Made by a program: the position numbers and the translations under genes. A DNA stretch of 64,000 nucleotides from Ndongobacter massiliensis (GTDB taxonomy: Bacteria; Bacillota; Clostridia; Tissierellales; Peptoniphilaceae), in assembly GCF_900120375.1 (NCBI RefSeq), contig NZ_LT635480.1, forward strand, positions 992,001-1,056,000, given 5' to 3'. Under the pieces are notes generated by a model. That model made no database searches. It saw nothing but the letters and a program-made list of their open reading frames with translations, and was not told the DNA's origin. Below, piece by piece: positions 43,528-51,988 of the stretch. How positions within the stretch are numbered: the stretch's first letter is position 1; each line of letters opens with the position of its first letter.

Positions 43528-45300
43528 TCATTCCGCCTGCAAAATTTTATAGACTGTTGTTCGTGGCTCTCCTAAAGGTAAGGAGGCATCACTCGGATAC
43601 AGCAATCGCGCAGGATCAAAGCTGATACAAACCTTTTGTCCGTCATACTCTTGTGGACTCGAAAATTCCTGTAGTCCAATGATCTTTACATCGCTGTTTT
43701 TTGTCCCCCCAAGCGAAACAAGATCCATATTTCTTGTTTTATCCAAAACAAGAACGGTATACAAGTTATCATCGGAGTAAGAACCTTCTATTCCCTGCAA
43801 GTCACACAATTCACCCCCGGATAAGACGCGAATCGTCCCGCTTATGACTATGTTCCCTTGACTTTCTTCTTCTTTTATCTCTGCCTTTATTTTTTCATCA
43901 CGTCGTTTCTCTTCAATCAGATTGCCAAGTGAATAATCCGGAAAGTTCGAATTTTCTAAACACACGAATTCCGCTCTTGCTGTTTTTCCGTTTTTACGAA
44001 CAAATTCACAGTAATCATTCGTCCACACAAATTTATTTTTTTTAGGGGAGTATTTTTTTGCATCTCCTACAACAAGCTTTTTGGCTTCTTTTACAACATC
44101 TTTCAGAAGAGGAAAAGAAGTGCCCTGATTTTTCTTTTGCATCTCCTCCGTAAACCGCCCCATAATTTCCTTTGCGTAAACATTTTGTGCATAATCCGTA
44201 TAGCCGGTTGCGAAAGCAGCCCCCTTGTCGATAAATACCTTTAACAGTTCATCATTCGATGCGCTGCAGCAAGCCCCTATATGAACTATACTTCCTTCCA
44301 ACGCATGATCCGGAATCATTCGGCGTAAAAATTCAGGTGTAATAAAAATTTTATTATAATTCGTAATGCCGATGCGATTTAGTATTTGGTTCCAAATCTT
44401 ATCACCCTCATCTTGATAAAGACTTGCGAAATCCTTGAGGTCTTTTACCTCGTGAACGGTGCTGTTTGTGATCAAGACAGGCGTTTTATTCTTGCTATCT
44501 TTTTGAATTTCTACAGTTGTGCCGTGACCGATCCAGTGAATAATAGAGTATTTGGGCAAATTTTTAAGAAGTTTGAGTGAAAAATCCTCATCCTTATTCT
44601 CATCCTCATCCTTCTCTCGATAAATTATGGGTTCATGGAACAAAGGTTCAGACAGGTCATCGAATCCGGCTTCTAAAAGAGGATCATATTTGTCCAGATA
44701 TTCTCCCTTAAAAGTTAATGGGTAATCGAAGCTCTTAAACTCTTTATAACAAGGCTCAATAGCAATCAACTGAAATTTATCGTTTTGACTATTGCTGAGC
44801 AATCCCTCCGTTTTGGGTTGATAAATATAATTTAAACCACTTTTGAAACGGACAAAGACATCAAAAAGATTGTAGCTGACATAATCGATTTTATCTTCTT
44901 TCTCCAGGGTCTTCAAAGCATCAAAGCATAACTGATTGCACGCAATCGCTCCCTCTAAGCTGACAGATTCACCATCATTATAATAGGCAGATTCTGCATG
45001 GTTTAAAAGTTCACTAAGTTCTTGTGCAACTTTCAAATCCGATTCCGGCGTCATCTCATCGCTGAAATGCAATGTCTGTAAAGACTCTACCAATTCTTGC
45101 AACAATACCTCCGTATCCACTTCTTGAGAAGCCACGTAATCTTCCGGGGATTCATGTATGTCGGACATGCGTGACGAGGAGGTCTGACTCATTGGTGTCT
45201 GTGAAGAACAAGAACACAAGAAGGAGAGGATAAGCAGGAAAATCGTTGTGCGCTTTATTGTAGATAATATTGTTTTTTTCGTAGACGTTATTTTTCTCAT
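43528..45300 (-). CDS. Lipoprotein with caspase-like (clan CD/CHAT-type) peptidase domain
   Basis: The product has 590 residues. A lipoprotein signal ends LILSFLCSC, with Cys31 the likely lipidation site, then a Ser-rich spacer. Residues 60-160 are helical. The core (about 170-400) carries a His box, SIIHWIGHGTTVEI (His259), and about 85 residues later a Cys box, GSIVHIGACCSASND (Cys344 or Cys345), followed by FIDKGAAFATGYTDYAQNVY. A hydrophobic strand ending HG, then a strand ending in Ala-Cys, then Gly-Ala-x-x-x-x-Gly, is the clan CD layout (caspase, gingipain, CHAT). The last 150 residues are not recognised. Assignment is by motif only; a surface protease cleaving host or self proteins is inference. 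Confidence 0.8.
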   Translation of the reverse strand: MRKITSTKKTILSTIKRTTIFLLILSFLCSCSSQTPMSQTSSSRMSDIHESPEDYVASQEVDTEVLLQELVESLQTLHFSDEMTPESDLKVAQELSELLNHAESAYYNDGESVSLEGAIACNQLCFDALKTLEKEDKIDYVSYNLFDVFVRFKSGLNYIYQPKTEGLLSNSQNDKFQLIAIEPCYKEFKSFDYPLTFKGEYLDKYDPLLEAGFDDLSEPLFHEPIIYREKDEDENKDEDFSLKLLKNLPKYSIIHWIGHGTTVEIQKDSKNKTPVLITNSTVHEVKDLKDFASLYQDEGDKIWNQILNRIGITNYNKIFITPEFLRRMIPDHALEGSIVHIGACCSASNDELLKVFIDKGAAFATGYTDYAQNVYAKEIMGRFTEEMQKKNQGTSFPLLKDVVKEAKKLVVGDAKKYSPKKNKFVWTNDYCEFVRKNGKTARAEFVCLENSNFPDYSLGNLIEEKRRDEKIKAEIKEEESQGNIVISGTIRVLSGGELCDLQGIEGSYSDDNLYTVLVLDKTRNMDLVSLGGTKNSDVKIIGLQEFSSPQEYDGQKVCISFDPARLLYPSDASLPLGEPRTTVYKILQAE

Positions 45301-45364
45301 AAGAGCACCCTTTCGTACTTTTATCTACTTGCTTAGAAACCTATATAACAGACGTTTCCGAACA

Positions 45365-45401
45365 CAAAAAAGACCCTATTGATCCTATCAATAATGGGTC
45401 T
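45365..45401 (-). terminator. Terminator after the tRNA cluster
   Basis: On the minus strand AGACCC pairs with GGGTCT and an inner ATTGAT pairs with ATCAAT, followed by TTTTTT. It lies five bases past the 3' end of tRNA-Cys. Confidence 0.88.
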
Positions 45402-45406
45402 TAGTT

Positions 45407-45480
45407 TGGAGGCGACACCCGGATTTGAACCGGGGGTAAAGGTGTTGCAGACCTCTGCCTTACCGCTTGGCTATGTCGCC
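45407..45480 (-). tRNA. tRNA-Cys (GCA)
   Basis: The cloverleaf folds with acceptor GGCGACA/TGTCGCC, discriminator U and an encoded CCA end. The anticodon loop CTGCAAC reads GCA, and the T arm has GGTTCAAAT. It is the last of three tRNA genes, three bases after tRNA-Gly. Confidence 0.96.
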
Positions 45481-45483
45481 GTT

Positions 45484-45558
45484 TGGAGCGGCAGACGAGA
45501 TTCGAACTCGCGACCCTCGCCTTGGCAAGGCGATGCTCTACCCCTGAGCCACTGCCGC
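45484..45558 (-). tRNA. tRNA-Gly (GCC)
   Basis: The cloverleaf folds with acceptor GCGGCAG/CTGCCGC and encoded CCA. The anticodon loop TTGCCAA reads GCC, and the T loop is GTTCGAATC. It directly abuts the 3' end of tRNA-Phe with no spacer. Confidence 0.96.
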
Positions 45559-45634
45559 TGGTGCCCAGAGTCGGAATCGAACCAACGACACAAGGATTTT
45601 CAGTCCTTTGCTCTACCGACTGAGCTATCTGGGC
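45559..45634 (-). tRNA. tRNA-Phe (GAA)
   Basis: The cloverleaf folds with acceptor GCCCAGA/TCTGGGC, discriminator A and encoded CCA. The anticodon loop CTGAAAA reads GAA, and the T loop is GTTCGATTC. First gene of the tRNA-Phe-Gly-Cys transcript. Confidence 0.96.
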
Positions 45635-45701
45635 ATATTTTCTGCGCCGCGACGGCGAAAGAGAAACTCGTGCCGCATGGCGTCAAAACTGTTGCCCATT
45701 T

Positions 45702-45730
45702 ATGATAATGATTTTTTTTAATCTTGTCAA
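45702..45730 (-). promoter_or_regulatory. Promoter of the tRNA cluster
   Basis: On the minus strand TTGACA (45725-45730), a 17-base spacer and TATCAT (45702-45707), about 70 bases upstream of tRNA-Phe. Confidence 0.75.
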
Positions 45731-45734
45731 ATCA

Positions 45735-46665
45735 AAAGTTTTGGTCTGTTGTCCTGCGGACCCGTGCTGAAAAGGGAATACATAAAGTCCGTCCACCATG
45801 AATCCAATCACGCACACGGCTGAAGCGAGGTTGTTGTCAGGTAGTGTATGGGATATCGCTCCTATTGGTCAATTTTGACAAATAAAACTCTCTTTTTTGC
45901 CTTCAAAAGTTCTAACTTGCTCCCTGCAAACGCATGCACAAAGAAGAAATAAGGTGGACTTTTACCGGTAAAATGAAAAAAATCAAAAAAAGTCAGTACG
46001 ATTTTCAGAAGAGTTTTAAAAAAAAGCCGGTGAAAAAGCAAAAATTTGAAAAATGTCAGAAAAATTTTCTGGCTAAAATCTAAAATATGAAAAAATGTAC
46101 GTAAAAAAAGGCGACAGCACTGAAAATTCAGCCGGTGAAATTGGAAAACTTGTAAAAATGTACGCTAAAATGGGAAACAAAACTGAAATGGATGCTGGTC
46201 AAATTGGAAATCTTGCAAAAATGTACGCTAAAAAGACGGCACTGCCAAAAGCATGCCGACCCGAGTCTCCAATTAACTTCTAATTTTGAATCTCCTTGCT
46301 GATAGGTCATCTGAGAAATTTGAAACTTGGAATATCTCTGAAAATCCTTCACTTGCTATCGTTGCCATTGCTGCTTGAGCATTGCCCACAAATTCATCAC
46401 AGAATCCTTCGCCGTTGCCATAATCACGCCTGCGAAACTTTCCACGTCTAGAATCGGCAATGGGTGGATGCACTGTTTTCTTCCACGTTGTCGGTCGAAA
46501 AGTATTGATCTCTCGCACAAAATCGATTTTACATACCTGTCACCCGGATAGAATCCCTCCATGGACCGCACAAAAAGGCGCCCTTTCCACTCGCAGAATT
46601 TTACGATCCGGAGCAGATTGGGCGCATTTGAGTCTTTGAAACTCATCCGTTTTTAATTTTTGACC
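45735..46665. other. Second gene-free, A-rich region
   Basis: About 930 bases between the tRNA promoter and the glycosyltransferase. The middle is an A-rich array of 63-bp repeats (listed separately). The outer parts hold overlapping short open frames on both strands (for example 46356-46646, minus strand) with no ribosome sites and no recognisable sequence. The composition differs sharply from the flanking genes. It may be the decayed remains of a repeat-containing gene or element. Confidence 0.5.
45964..46240 (+). repeat. 63-bp tandem repeats, in phase with a 21-codon unit
   Basis: AAAAATGTACG starts at 46091, 46154 and 46217, exactly 63 bases apart, and the units share GGTNAAATTGGAAANCTTG. 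Degenerate copies lie upstream: the stretch from 46026 has GCCGGTGAAA and AAAAATG at the same 23-base spacing, and another begins near 45964. Read as protein (46095-46283) the units give 21-residue repeats of the form MYAKMGNKTEMDAGQIGNLAK, but no ribosome site precedes the ATG. Function unknown; it is either a relic of a repeat protein or a non-coding array. Confidence 0.75.
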
Positions 46666-47634
46666 TCATTCTTCCGTTTGATCTTTTTCATCCAATAGCG
46701 CTTCCTGAATCAGATACCGCGGACGATGTTTCGCTTCTAGGTATGTTTTTGCGATATAGGTGCCGATGACCCCGATGGAAAGGAGAATCAGTCCGCCGAT
46801 GGCCCATATGGAAGTGATGAGGGATGCCCAGCCGGCGACGGTATGGCCCCGGAAATACTGTACCACTGAATAAATCAGCATAATCAGACTGACAAGAAAT
46901 ACAACGATGCCCAGGCGCGTAATCCACTGAATCGGCTTGGTTGAGAGCGAAGTGATGCCTTCGAAGGCGAAGGAAATCATCTTGCGCAGCGGGTACTTGC
47001 TCTCCCCGGCGACGCGTTCACTGCGGTCGTAATACACGACATCCGAAGGAAAGCCGACGAGAGGGACGAGACCCCGCAAAAAAAGATTGACCTCGGTAAA
47101 TTCCGCCAATCCGTCGAGTGCACGCCGGGACATCAGACGATAATCTGCGTGATTGTACACCACCTCCGCACCCATATGCCGGATCAGCGAATAAAAGCCC
47201 TGCGCACTCCACTTTTTGAAAAAGGAATCCGTTTCCCGCTTTTTGCGTACGCCGTACACGACATCCGCCCCCGCCGCATAGCACTCCAACATCGCATCGA
47301 TTGCGTGAATATCATCCTGCAGGTCGGCATCCATCGAAATGGCGCAGTCACAATGGGCGCGCGCAGTCATTAGCCCGGCAAGCAACGCATTCTGATGCCC
47401 CCGGTTGCGCGATAAATTGATGCCTAAAAAGAGCGGATTCTCTCGGTGAAAACGCTGAATGCATTCCCAGGTGCGATCCTTCGATCCGTCATTCACCAGT
47501 AAAATGCGGCTGTCCTTTGCAATATGCCCCTGGGTCATGAGGGTTTCCCACTTCTTTTCGATTACCGGACGCGTAACGGGAAGCGCCTCCTCTTCCTCAT
47601 AACACGGAATGACTAACCAAACTGTCGGAGTCAT
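46666..47634 (-). CDS. Family 2 glycosyltransferase with two C-terminal membrane helices
   Basis: A 322-residue protein of the DPM1/GtrB/YkcC group. The GT-A domain has LVIPCYEEEEALP, LLVNDGSKDRTWE, NLSRNRGHQNALLAG and the metal-binding SMDADLQDD. Two membrane helices follow (about 230-252 and 265-290) and a short cytoplasmic tail. Such enzymes move a sugar from a nucleotide donor to undecaprenyl phosphate for wall or glycoprotein modification. It starts behind AAAGGAAT and is divergent from maf. Confidence 0.92.
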   Translation of the reverse strand: MTPTVWLVIPCYEEEEALPVTRPVIEKKWETLMTQGHIAKDSRILLVNDGSKDRTWECIQRFHRENPLFLGINLSRNRGHQNALLAGLMTARAHCDCAISMDADLQDDIHAIDAMLECYAAGADVVYGVRKKRETDSFFKKWSAQGFYSLIRHMGAEVVYNHADYRLMSRRALDGLAEFTEVNLFLRGLVPLVGFPSDVVYYDRSERVAGESKYPLRKMISFAFEGITSLSTKPIQWITRLGIVVFLVSLIMLIYSVVQYFRGHTVAGWASLITSIWAIGGLILLSIGVIGTYIAKTYLEAKHRPRYLIQEALLDEKDQTEE

Positions 47635-47738
47635 GGGTATTCCTTTCTTCTTTGCGATGCTTACGCGTCGCCATTCTTTTCTCTTGCTTGCCTATAGTGT
47701 ACAATACTTTTAATGAAAACAGAATGGAGAAAAATCGC

Positions 47739-48353
47739 ATGATCCTCCTGGCAAGCAACTCCCCTCGACGCCGTGAATTATTGCAGTGGCTCAACCGACC
47801 TTTTCGTGTTTGTCCGGCTGCAATTGATGAACGGCATGTGCAAAAAACATTGCCCGCCGAGGTGTCCGGAGACCGTTTCGCTTTTCTTGTTTCCTCGCTT
47901 GCACAGGAAAAAGCCCACGCTGTCGCGGTAACAAAAGCCCAACCTGGTGATCTGGTAATCGGTGCCGACACGATAGTCGTATGTGACCAACAGGTGTATG
48001 GAAAGCCACGAAATCGCAAGGAAGCGCAGAAGATGCTATGGGCGCTGAGTGGAAAGACCCACTTGGTGTACACCGGTGTCGCAATTTTTGATGCGCAGGA
48101 AGACTGCCTGTGTCATTTTGCGGAACATGCCGCCGTGCGTTTTTATCCCCTTGATGCTTTTCAGAAAGCACAAATCGAAGCCTATCTCGATACCGACGAA
48201 CCCTATGACAAAGCGGGCGCCTATGCCATTCAGGGGCGCGGCGCGCTGCTGATTGAAGCCCTCACGGGCGATTACTATACCGTCATGGGGCTTCCAATCG
48301 CCCGCTTGGCGCGCTGTCTTGATGCACTGTCCTCTCAACAGCGGAACGAATGA
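47739..48353 (+). CDS. maf: Maf-type nucleotide pyrophosphatase
   Basis: The ATG at 47739 begins MILLASNSPRRRELL, the canonical Maf N-terminus, with GGAG nine bases upstream; a longer frame is rejected. The 204-residue product has GADTIVVCDQQVYGKP and PYDKAGAYAIQGRGALLIE, with the metal- and nucleotide-binding Asp, Lys and Glu residues. Maf proteins hydrolyse dTTP, UTP and modified nucleotides and are linked to septum arrest in Bacillus. The next gene begins 37 bases on. Confidence 0.95.
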   Translation: MILLASNSPRRRELLQWLNRPFRVCPAAIDERHVQKTLPAEVSGDRFAFLVSSLAQEKAHAVAVTKAQPGDLVIGADTIVVCDQQVYGKPRNRKEAQKMLWALSGKTHLVYTGVAIFDAQEDCLCHFAEHAAVRFYPLDAFQKAQIEAYLDTDEPYDKAGAYAIQGRGALLIEALTGDYYTVMGLPIARLARCLDALSSQQRNE

Positions 48354-48390
48354 ATCCTTCCGATACGGATGGAATGGAAAGGAGTTTCCC

Positions 48391-48894
48391 TTGAAAAAAG
48401 AATTCACTTTACAGCAAGCTATTTTTCATCTCTCAAATTTACACCGTGAACGCGGCGAATTGATGAACCGTTTATCCCGTGAGTTTGTCGGTCCCGTTGC
48501 CATAAACGGAAAACGCGTCTTAACGAAAGAAAAAGAAGAAGGCGCGCGTGAAATTTTGGAACGTGTTCTGCTGATCCAAGCGGATATTATCGCCCTGCGC
48601 CGTGCAATGACACAGGCCAACCTGCAAACAAAAGCCGGGGAACAAAGTCTTTGCGAAGCACTTGAAAGTGCTCGCCTCAACCGAGAATTGGTCGATCATT
48701 TGGATGGCATGCTGCAAAGTCGACGCACCGATGTGGAAAATTCCGTCGGCGTGGTCGACTATGCGCCCTACGATGCCGCTTATCTTGAAACTTTGCGCCG
48801 ACAGTTGTTCAGTGAAAATAATGAGCGCTCCAATGCTATTGACCGAGTGAATGCAAACACCACCCTGGTCGTCGAGCTCCAATACGAACTGTAA
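48391..48894 (+). CDS. Hypothetical helical protein, possibly DIP1984-like
   Basis: A TTG start at 48391 follows AAAGGAG at good spacing; no in-frame ATG fits. The 167-residue product is almost wholly helical, with heptad-like Leu/Ile patterning (FTLQQAIFHLSNLHRERGEL, SLCEALESARLNRELVDHLD) and ends RVNANTTLVVELQYEL. The pattern, including a Thr-x-x-Asn turn mid-protein and the Asn-rich end, recalls DIP1984-family proteins of unknown function. No membrane or signal segment. It is probably co-transcribed with maf. Confidence 0.7.
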   Translation: MKKEFTLQQAIFHLSNLHRERGELMNRLSREFVGPVAINGKRVLTKEKEEGAREILERVLLIQADIIALRRAMTQANLQTKAGEQSLCEALESARLNRELVDHLDGMLQSRRTDVENSVGVVDYAPYDAAYLETLRRQLFSENNERSNAIDRVNANTTLVVELQYEL

Positions 48895-49338
48895 TCCGCT
48901 TATCGCGTAGGCCTTTGGTGTGCGCTTCGCTTTTTATTAAACAGGACGAAATTCGCCATACGATTCTTACTTTTCACGACTCACAAATGACGAACGGAAA
49001 CGGATTGAATCCTTCATGAAAGCTGCGAAGTGCCGGGAGTCTTCGGACTCAAAAACTTTGGAAGGGAAGTTGCCTTTTGCCCCTTCCTTTTTTTGCGAAA
49101 AAATGGACGGGTTCCGCACCTCGACGATCGCAGCAGCTCGCATCTACACTGCACCGGTTTTTCTCTTGCCATGCAATATCATTTGAAAAAAGTTCCAAAA
49201 ATTCTTTTTGCTGGTACTTTATCAAAACTTGTGCTATTCTCACCAAGACGGAATATGTGGTCGCCGTCGCATTTGCTCAAGTTTTGACCGCGGACAATTG
49301 AATCATTGAATTCATTAAGATTTTCCAGGGAGGGAATC
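48895..49338 (+). other. Gap before codB with terminator and leader
   Basis: The 444 bases between the helical protein and codB contain no gene. They hold a GAGTC/GACTC hairpin with a UUCG loop (49037-49050), then a T-tract terminator (49060-49094), then an extended -10, TGCTATTCT (49232-49240). From there the codB leader would be about 90 bases. I looked for a purine-riboswitch pattern because the operon handles cytosine and found none. Confidence 0.45.
49060..49094 (+). terminator. Terminator upstream of codBA
   Basis: GGAAGGG (49060-49066) pairs with CCCTTCC (49081-49087) across a 14-base loop, followed by seven T residues. It ends the maf transcript or acts as an attenuator if codBA is transcribed from further upstream. 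Confidence 0.78.
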
Positions 49339-50607
49339 ATGAAATCAAACACTTCTGTTTCAACGGACAGCGAATTTTCGCAAGTCCGCGTTCCAGCGAG
49401 TGCCAAACAGGGATTTTGGCAGATCGCTTTTATTATGGTCGGCTTTACCTTTTTCTCACCGAGTATGATGGCCGGCGGAAGACTCGGACTCGGTCTTACC
49501 TTCGCACAATTTGTCCTTGCCGTTGTTCTCGGCAATGCATTTCTTGCATTATACACGGGCATTCTCGCCTACATCAGTCAAAAAACCGGCATGACCCTCG
49601 ATTTGCTGGCGCGGCGCGCCTTTGGGGAAAAGGGCTCGCAAGTATGCTCCGCCTTGATTTCCATCACGCAAATGGGCTGGTTCGGGGTTGGCGTCGCCAT
49701 GTTCGCCATTCCCGTCGGAAATTTGTTGGGCATTTCACCCTATATCCTCGTTGCCATCGTCGGTGCACTCATGACTCTGACCGCCGCGCTCGGCGTAAAG
49801 GCCTTGGCGATATTCGGCGGCATTGCCGTTCCGTTGATCGCTCTTTTGGGCAGCTATTCCGTTACGTTAGCGGCACAGCAGGCCGGCGGATTTTTTCAAA
49901 TGTTCAGTGAACATCCCGCTGAACCGCTCTCTATGACCGCCGCGCTGGGTATTGTCATAGCAAACTTTATCTCCGGCGGAACCGCCACGCCGAACTTTGC
50001 ACGTTTTGGGAAAAGCGCGAAAAGTGCGGTCGGCGCCACCGTCCTCGCCTTTTTCGTCGGCAACATCATCATGTTTGTGTTCGGCGCTGCCGGCGCCGCT
50101 GTCTACCAGGAGCCGGATATCTTTAATGTCCTCATTTTGCAAGGGCTGACCATCCCCGCCATTCTGACCTTGGGATTAAACATCTGGTCCACGAATAACA
50201 ATGCGCTCTACACCGCCGGCCTGGGCTTTTCCAATATCACCAAAAAATCGATGAAAACCACAACAATTCTGGGCGGCGTTTTGGGAACCGTCCTTGCCGT
50301 CTATCTCTACAACAACTTTGTCGGCTACCTGTCCGTGTTGGGTAGCATGATTCCGCCCGTTGGCGTGGTGCTGAGCATTCACTATTTCCGCCATCGCGAA
50401 CAATATCTGGAAGACAGCACGGAAAATGCACCGCTCTTTTCCGCACCGGCACTGGTTGCCGTTGCCTTTGGCATCGTTGCGGGACTCTTTCTCCCGGTCG
50501 GCATTCCCGCATTGAATGCATTGGTTGCCTCCGGCGTCAGTTTTCTAATAGGGGATCATTTTTTCACTGTCCCCGTGCAAAAGCCCGTCGCGGCCGATCT
50601 GGAATAA
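49339..50607 (+). CDS. codB: Cytosine permease (NCS1 family)
   Basis: The ATG at 49339 follows GGGAGGG. The 422-residue product has about twelve membrane helices. The NCS1 pattern is visible: a first helix FWQIAFIMVGFTFFSPSMMAGG, GWFGVGVAMFAIPVG, and NFISGGTATPNFARFGKSAK in the cytoplasmic loop of the CodB group, and IWSTNNNALYTAGLG later. It imports cytosine with a cation. The deaminase gene is 104 bases downstream, so uptake and deamination to uracil form one unit. Confidence 0.93.
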   Translation: MKSNTSVSTDSEFSQVRVPASAKQGFWQIAFIMVGFTFFSPSMMAGGRLGLGLTFAQFVLAVVLGNAFLALYTGILAYISQKTGMTLDLLARRAFGEKGSQVCSALISITQMGWFGVGVAMFAIPVGNLLGISPYILVAIVGALMTLTAALGVKALAIFGGIAVPLIALLGSYSVTLAAQQAGGFFQMFSEHPAEPLSMTAALGIVIANFISGGTATPNFARFGKSAKSAVGATVLAFFVGNIIMFVFGAAGAAVYQEPDIFNVLILQGLTIPAILTLGLNIWSTNNNALYTAGLGFSNITKKSMKTTTILGGVLGTVLAVYLYNNFVGYLSVLGSMIPPVGVVLSIHYFRHREQYLEDSTENAPLFSAPALVAVAFGIVAGLFLPVGIPALNALVASGVSFLIGDHFFTVPVQKPVAADLE

Positions 50608-50711
50608 TCCCCCCACCGGACGCCCGTCATGGTCGTCCGGCGATTTTTGAAGCAACAATTTGGAACAACGTTTTTTGAAAAACAGGTCTTTTTTGAAAGA
50701 AAGGAATATCT

Positions 50712-51947
50712 ATGCTCTTTATTAACGCACGCATCGAAAATGCCAAGGAAGTCTCCGCCTTTCGCGTCGAAGACGAAAAATTTGTTGAAATGGGCCCATC
50801 CCTTGCCCCCAAAGAAGGCGAAGAAGTCGTCGACCTCCACGGAAAGCTTGTCCTACCGCCCTTTGTCGAGCCGCATGTACATCTGGACAGCGCTTTAACA
50901 GCAGGCAATCCGCGCTGGAATATCAAGGGAACCCTGTTTGAAGGCATTCAGATTTGGAGCGAATACAAGCCCACGTTGACGAAAAAGAATATTAAAGAGC
51001 GCGTCCATGCGGCCATTCGCCGGCAGGCAGCCAACGGCATTCAATTTGTGCGCACGCATGTGGACTGCACCGATCCCACGCTGATCGCCACCGAAGCGAT
51101 TTTAGAAGTAAAAGAAGAAGTTAAGGATTGGGTGGAAGTACAGTTGGTCGCTTTCCCGCAAGAAGGCATCTGCAGCTTCCCGAACGGAAAACAGTTGCTG
51201 GAAAACTCTATCCGTCTTGGTGCCGATGCCGTCGGTGCCATTCCGCACTTCGAATTTACGCATGAATACGCCGTTGAGTCGCTGCATATTGCCATGGAAC
51301 TGGCGGAAAAATATGACCGCCTCGTCGATGTGCACTGTGATGAAATCGACGACCCTGCCTCGCGCGGACTGGAAACCCTCGCCATGCTTGCACTGGAGTC
51401 CGGCTTAAGAGAGCGCGTCACCGCCAGCCACACCACCGCCATGCACAGCTACAACAATGCATACTGCCAGCGACTCTTTCGTCTTTTGGGCATGAGCGAC
51501 ATCAACTTTATCGCCAATCCGCTGATCAACACCCATTTGCAGGGACGTATCGACACCTACCCGAAACGACGCGGTATCACGCGCGTTCCCGAGCTTTTGG
51601 CAAACGGCAATAATGTCGCCTTCGGACACGACGATATTCAGGATCCTTGGTACCCCATGGGCGACGGAAACAGTTTGGATGTGGTCCATCTGGGCCTCCA
51701 CGTGACGCAAATGATGGGTTATGAACAGATCCTCAACAGCTATCGCTTTGTCACACATAATGCGGCTCGCTGTCTGCATCTGCAGGAGCGCTACGGACTG
51801 GAAGTCGGAAAACCGGCCAACTTTATCGTCCTGAATGCTGAAAACTTCTACGATGCGCTGAATCTGCACGCGGAAGTACTGCTTTCGGTGCATCGCGGGC
51901 GCAAAATCGCGGAAACCAAGCCGAAGGAAAAATCGGTGCTGTTTTAG
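50712..51947 (+). CDS. codA: Cytosine deaminase
   Basis: A 411-residue amidohydrolase of the CodA type behind AAAGGAA. Metal ligands are HVHLD (His55, His57), the HCDE motif near residue 207, SHTTAMHSY, and the catalytic GHDDIQDPWYPMGDGN. It converts cytosine to uracil and ammonia. It is intact and of normal length, ends in a strong terminator, and is paired with codB. Confidence 0.95.
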   Translation: MLFINARIENAKEVSAFRVEDEKFVEMGPSLAPKEGEEVVDLHGKLVLPPFVEPHVHLDSALTAGNPRWNIKGTLFEGIQIWSEYKPTLTKKNIKERVHAAIRRQAANGIQFVRTHVDCTDPTLIATEAILEVKEEVKDWVEVQLVAFPQEGICSFPNGKQLLENSIRLGADAVGAIPHFEFTHEYAVESLHIAMELAEKYDRLVDVHCDEIDDPASRGLETLAMLALESGLRERVTASHTTAMHSYNNAYCQRLFRLLGMSDINFIANPLINTHLQGRIDTYPKRRGITRVPELLANGNNVAFGHDDIQDPWYPMGDGNSLDVVHLGLHVTQMMGYEQILNSYRFVTHNAARCLHLQERYGLEVGKPANFIVLNAENFYDALNLHAEVLLSVHRGRKIAETKPKEKSVLF

Positions 51948-51954
51948 CACAATG

Positions 51955-51988
51955 CAAAAAACGAACCCGAGGGGGTTCGTTTTTTTTT
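51955..51988. terminator. Bidirectional terminator between codA and nrdG
   Basis: AACGAACCC and GGGTTCGTT form a 9-bp stem (51960-51981), followed by a run of T on the plus strand and by TTTTTT on the minus strand. It can end both the codA and the convergent nrdG transcripts; the plus-strand T run overlaps the nrdG stop. Confidence 0.9.

Noticed and set aside
45964-46240. CRISPR array
   Set aside because: The 63-bp units are contiguous and diverged, with no constant-repeat/unique-spacer pattern and no cas genes nearby.
46356-46646. 96-codon minus-strand frame in the second gene-free region
   Set aside because: No ribosome site, overlaps other equally open frames, and no recognisable sequence; kept only as part of the gap description.
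49240-49338. Purine-type riboswitch before codB
   Set aside because: The conserved loop sequences and three-way junction could not be drawn; only partial word matches.
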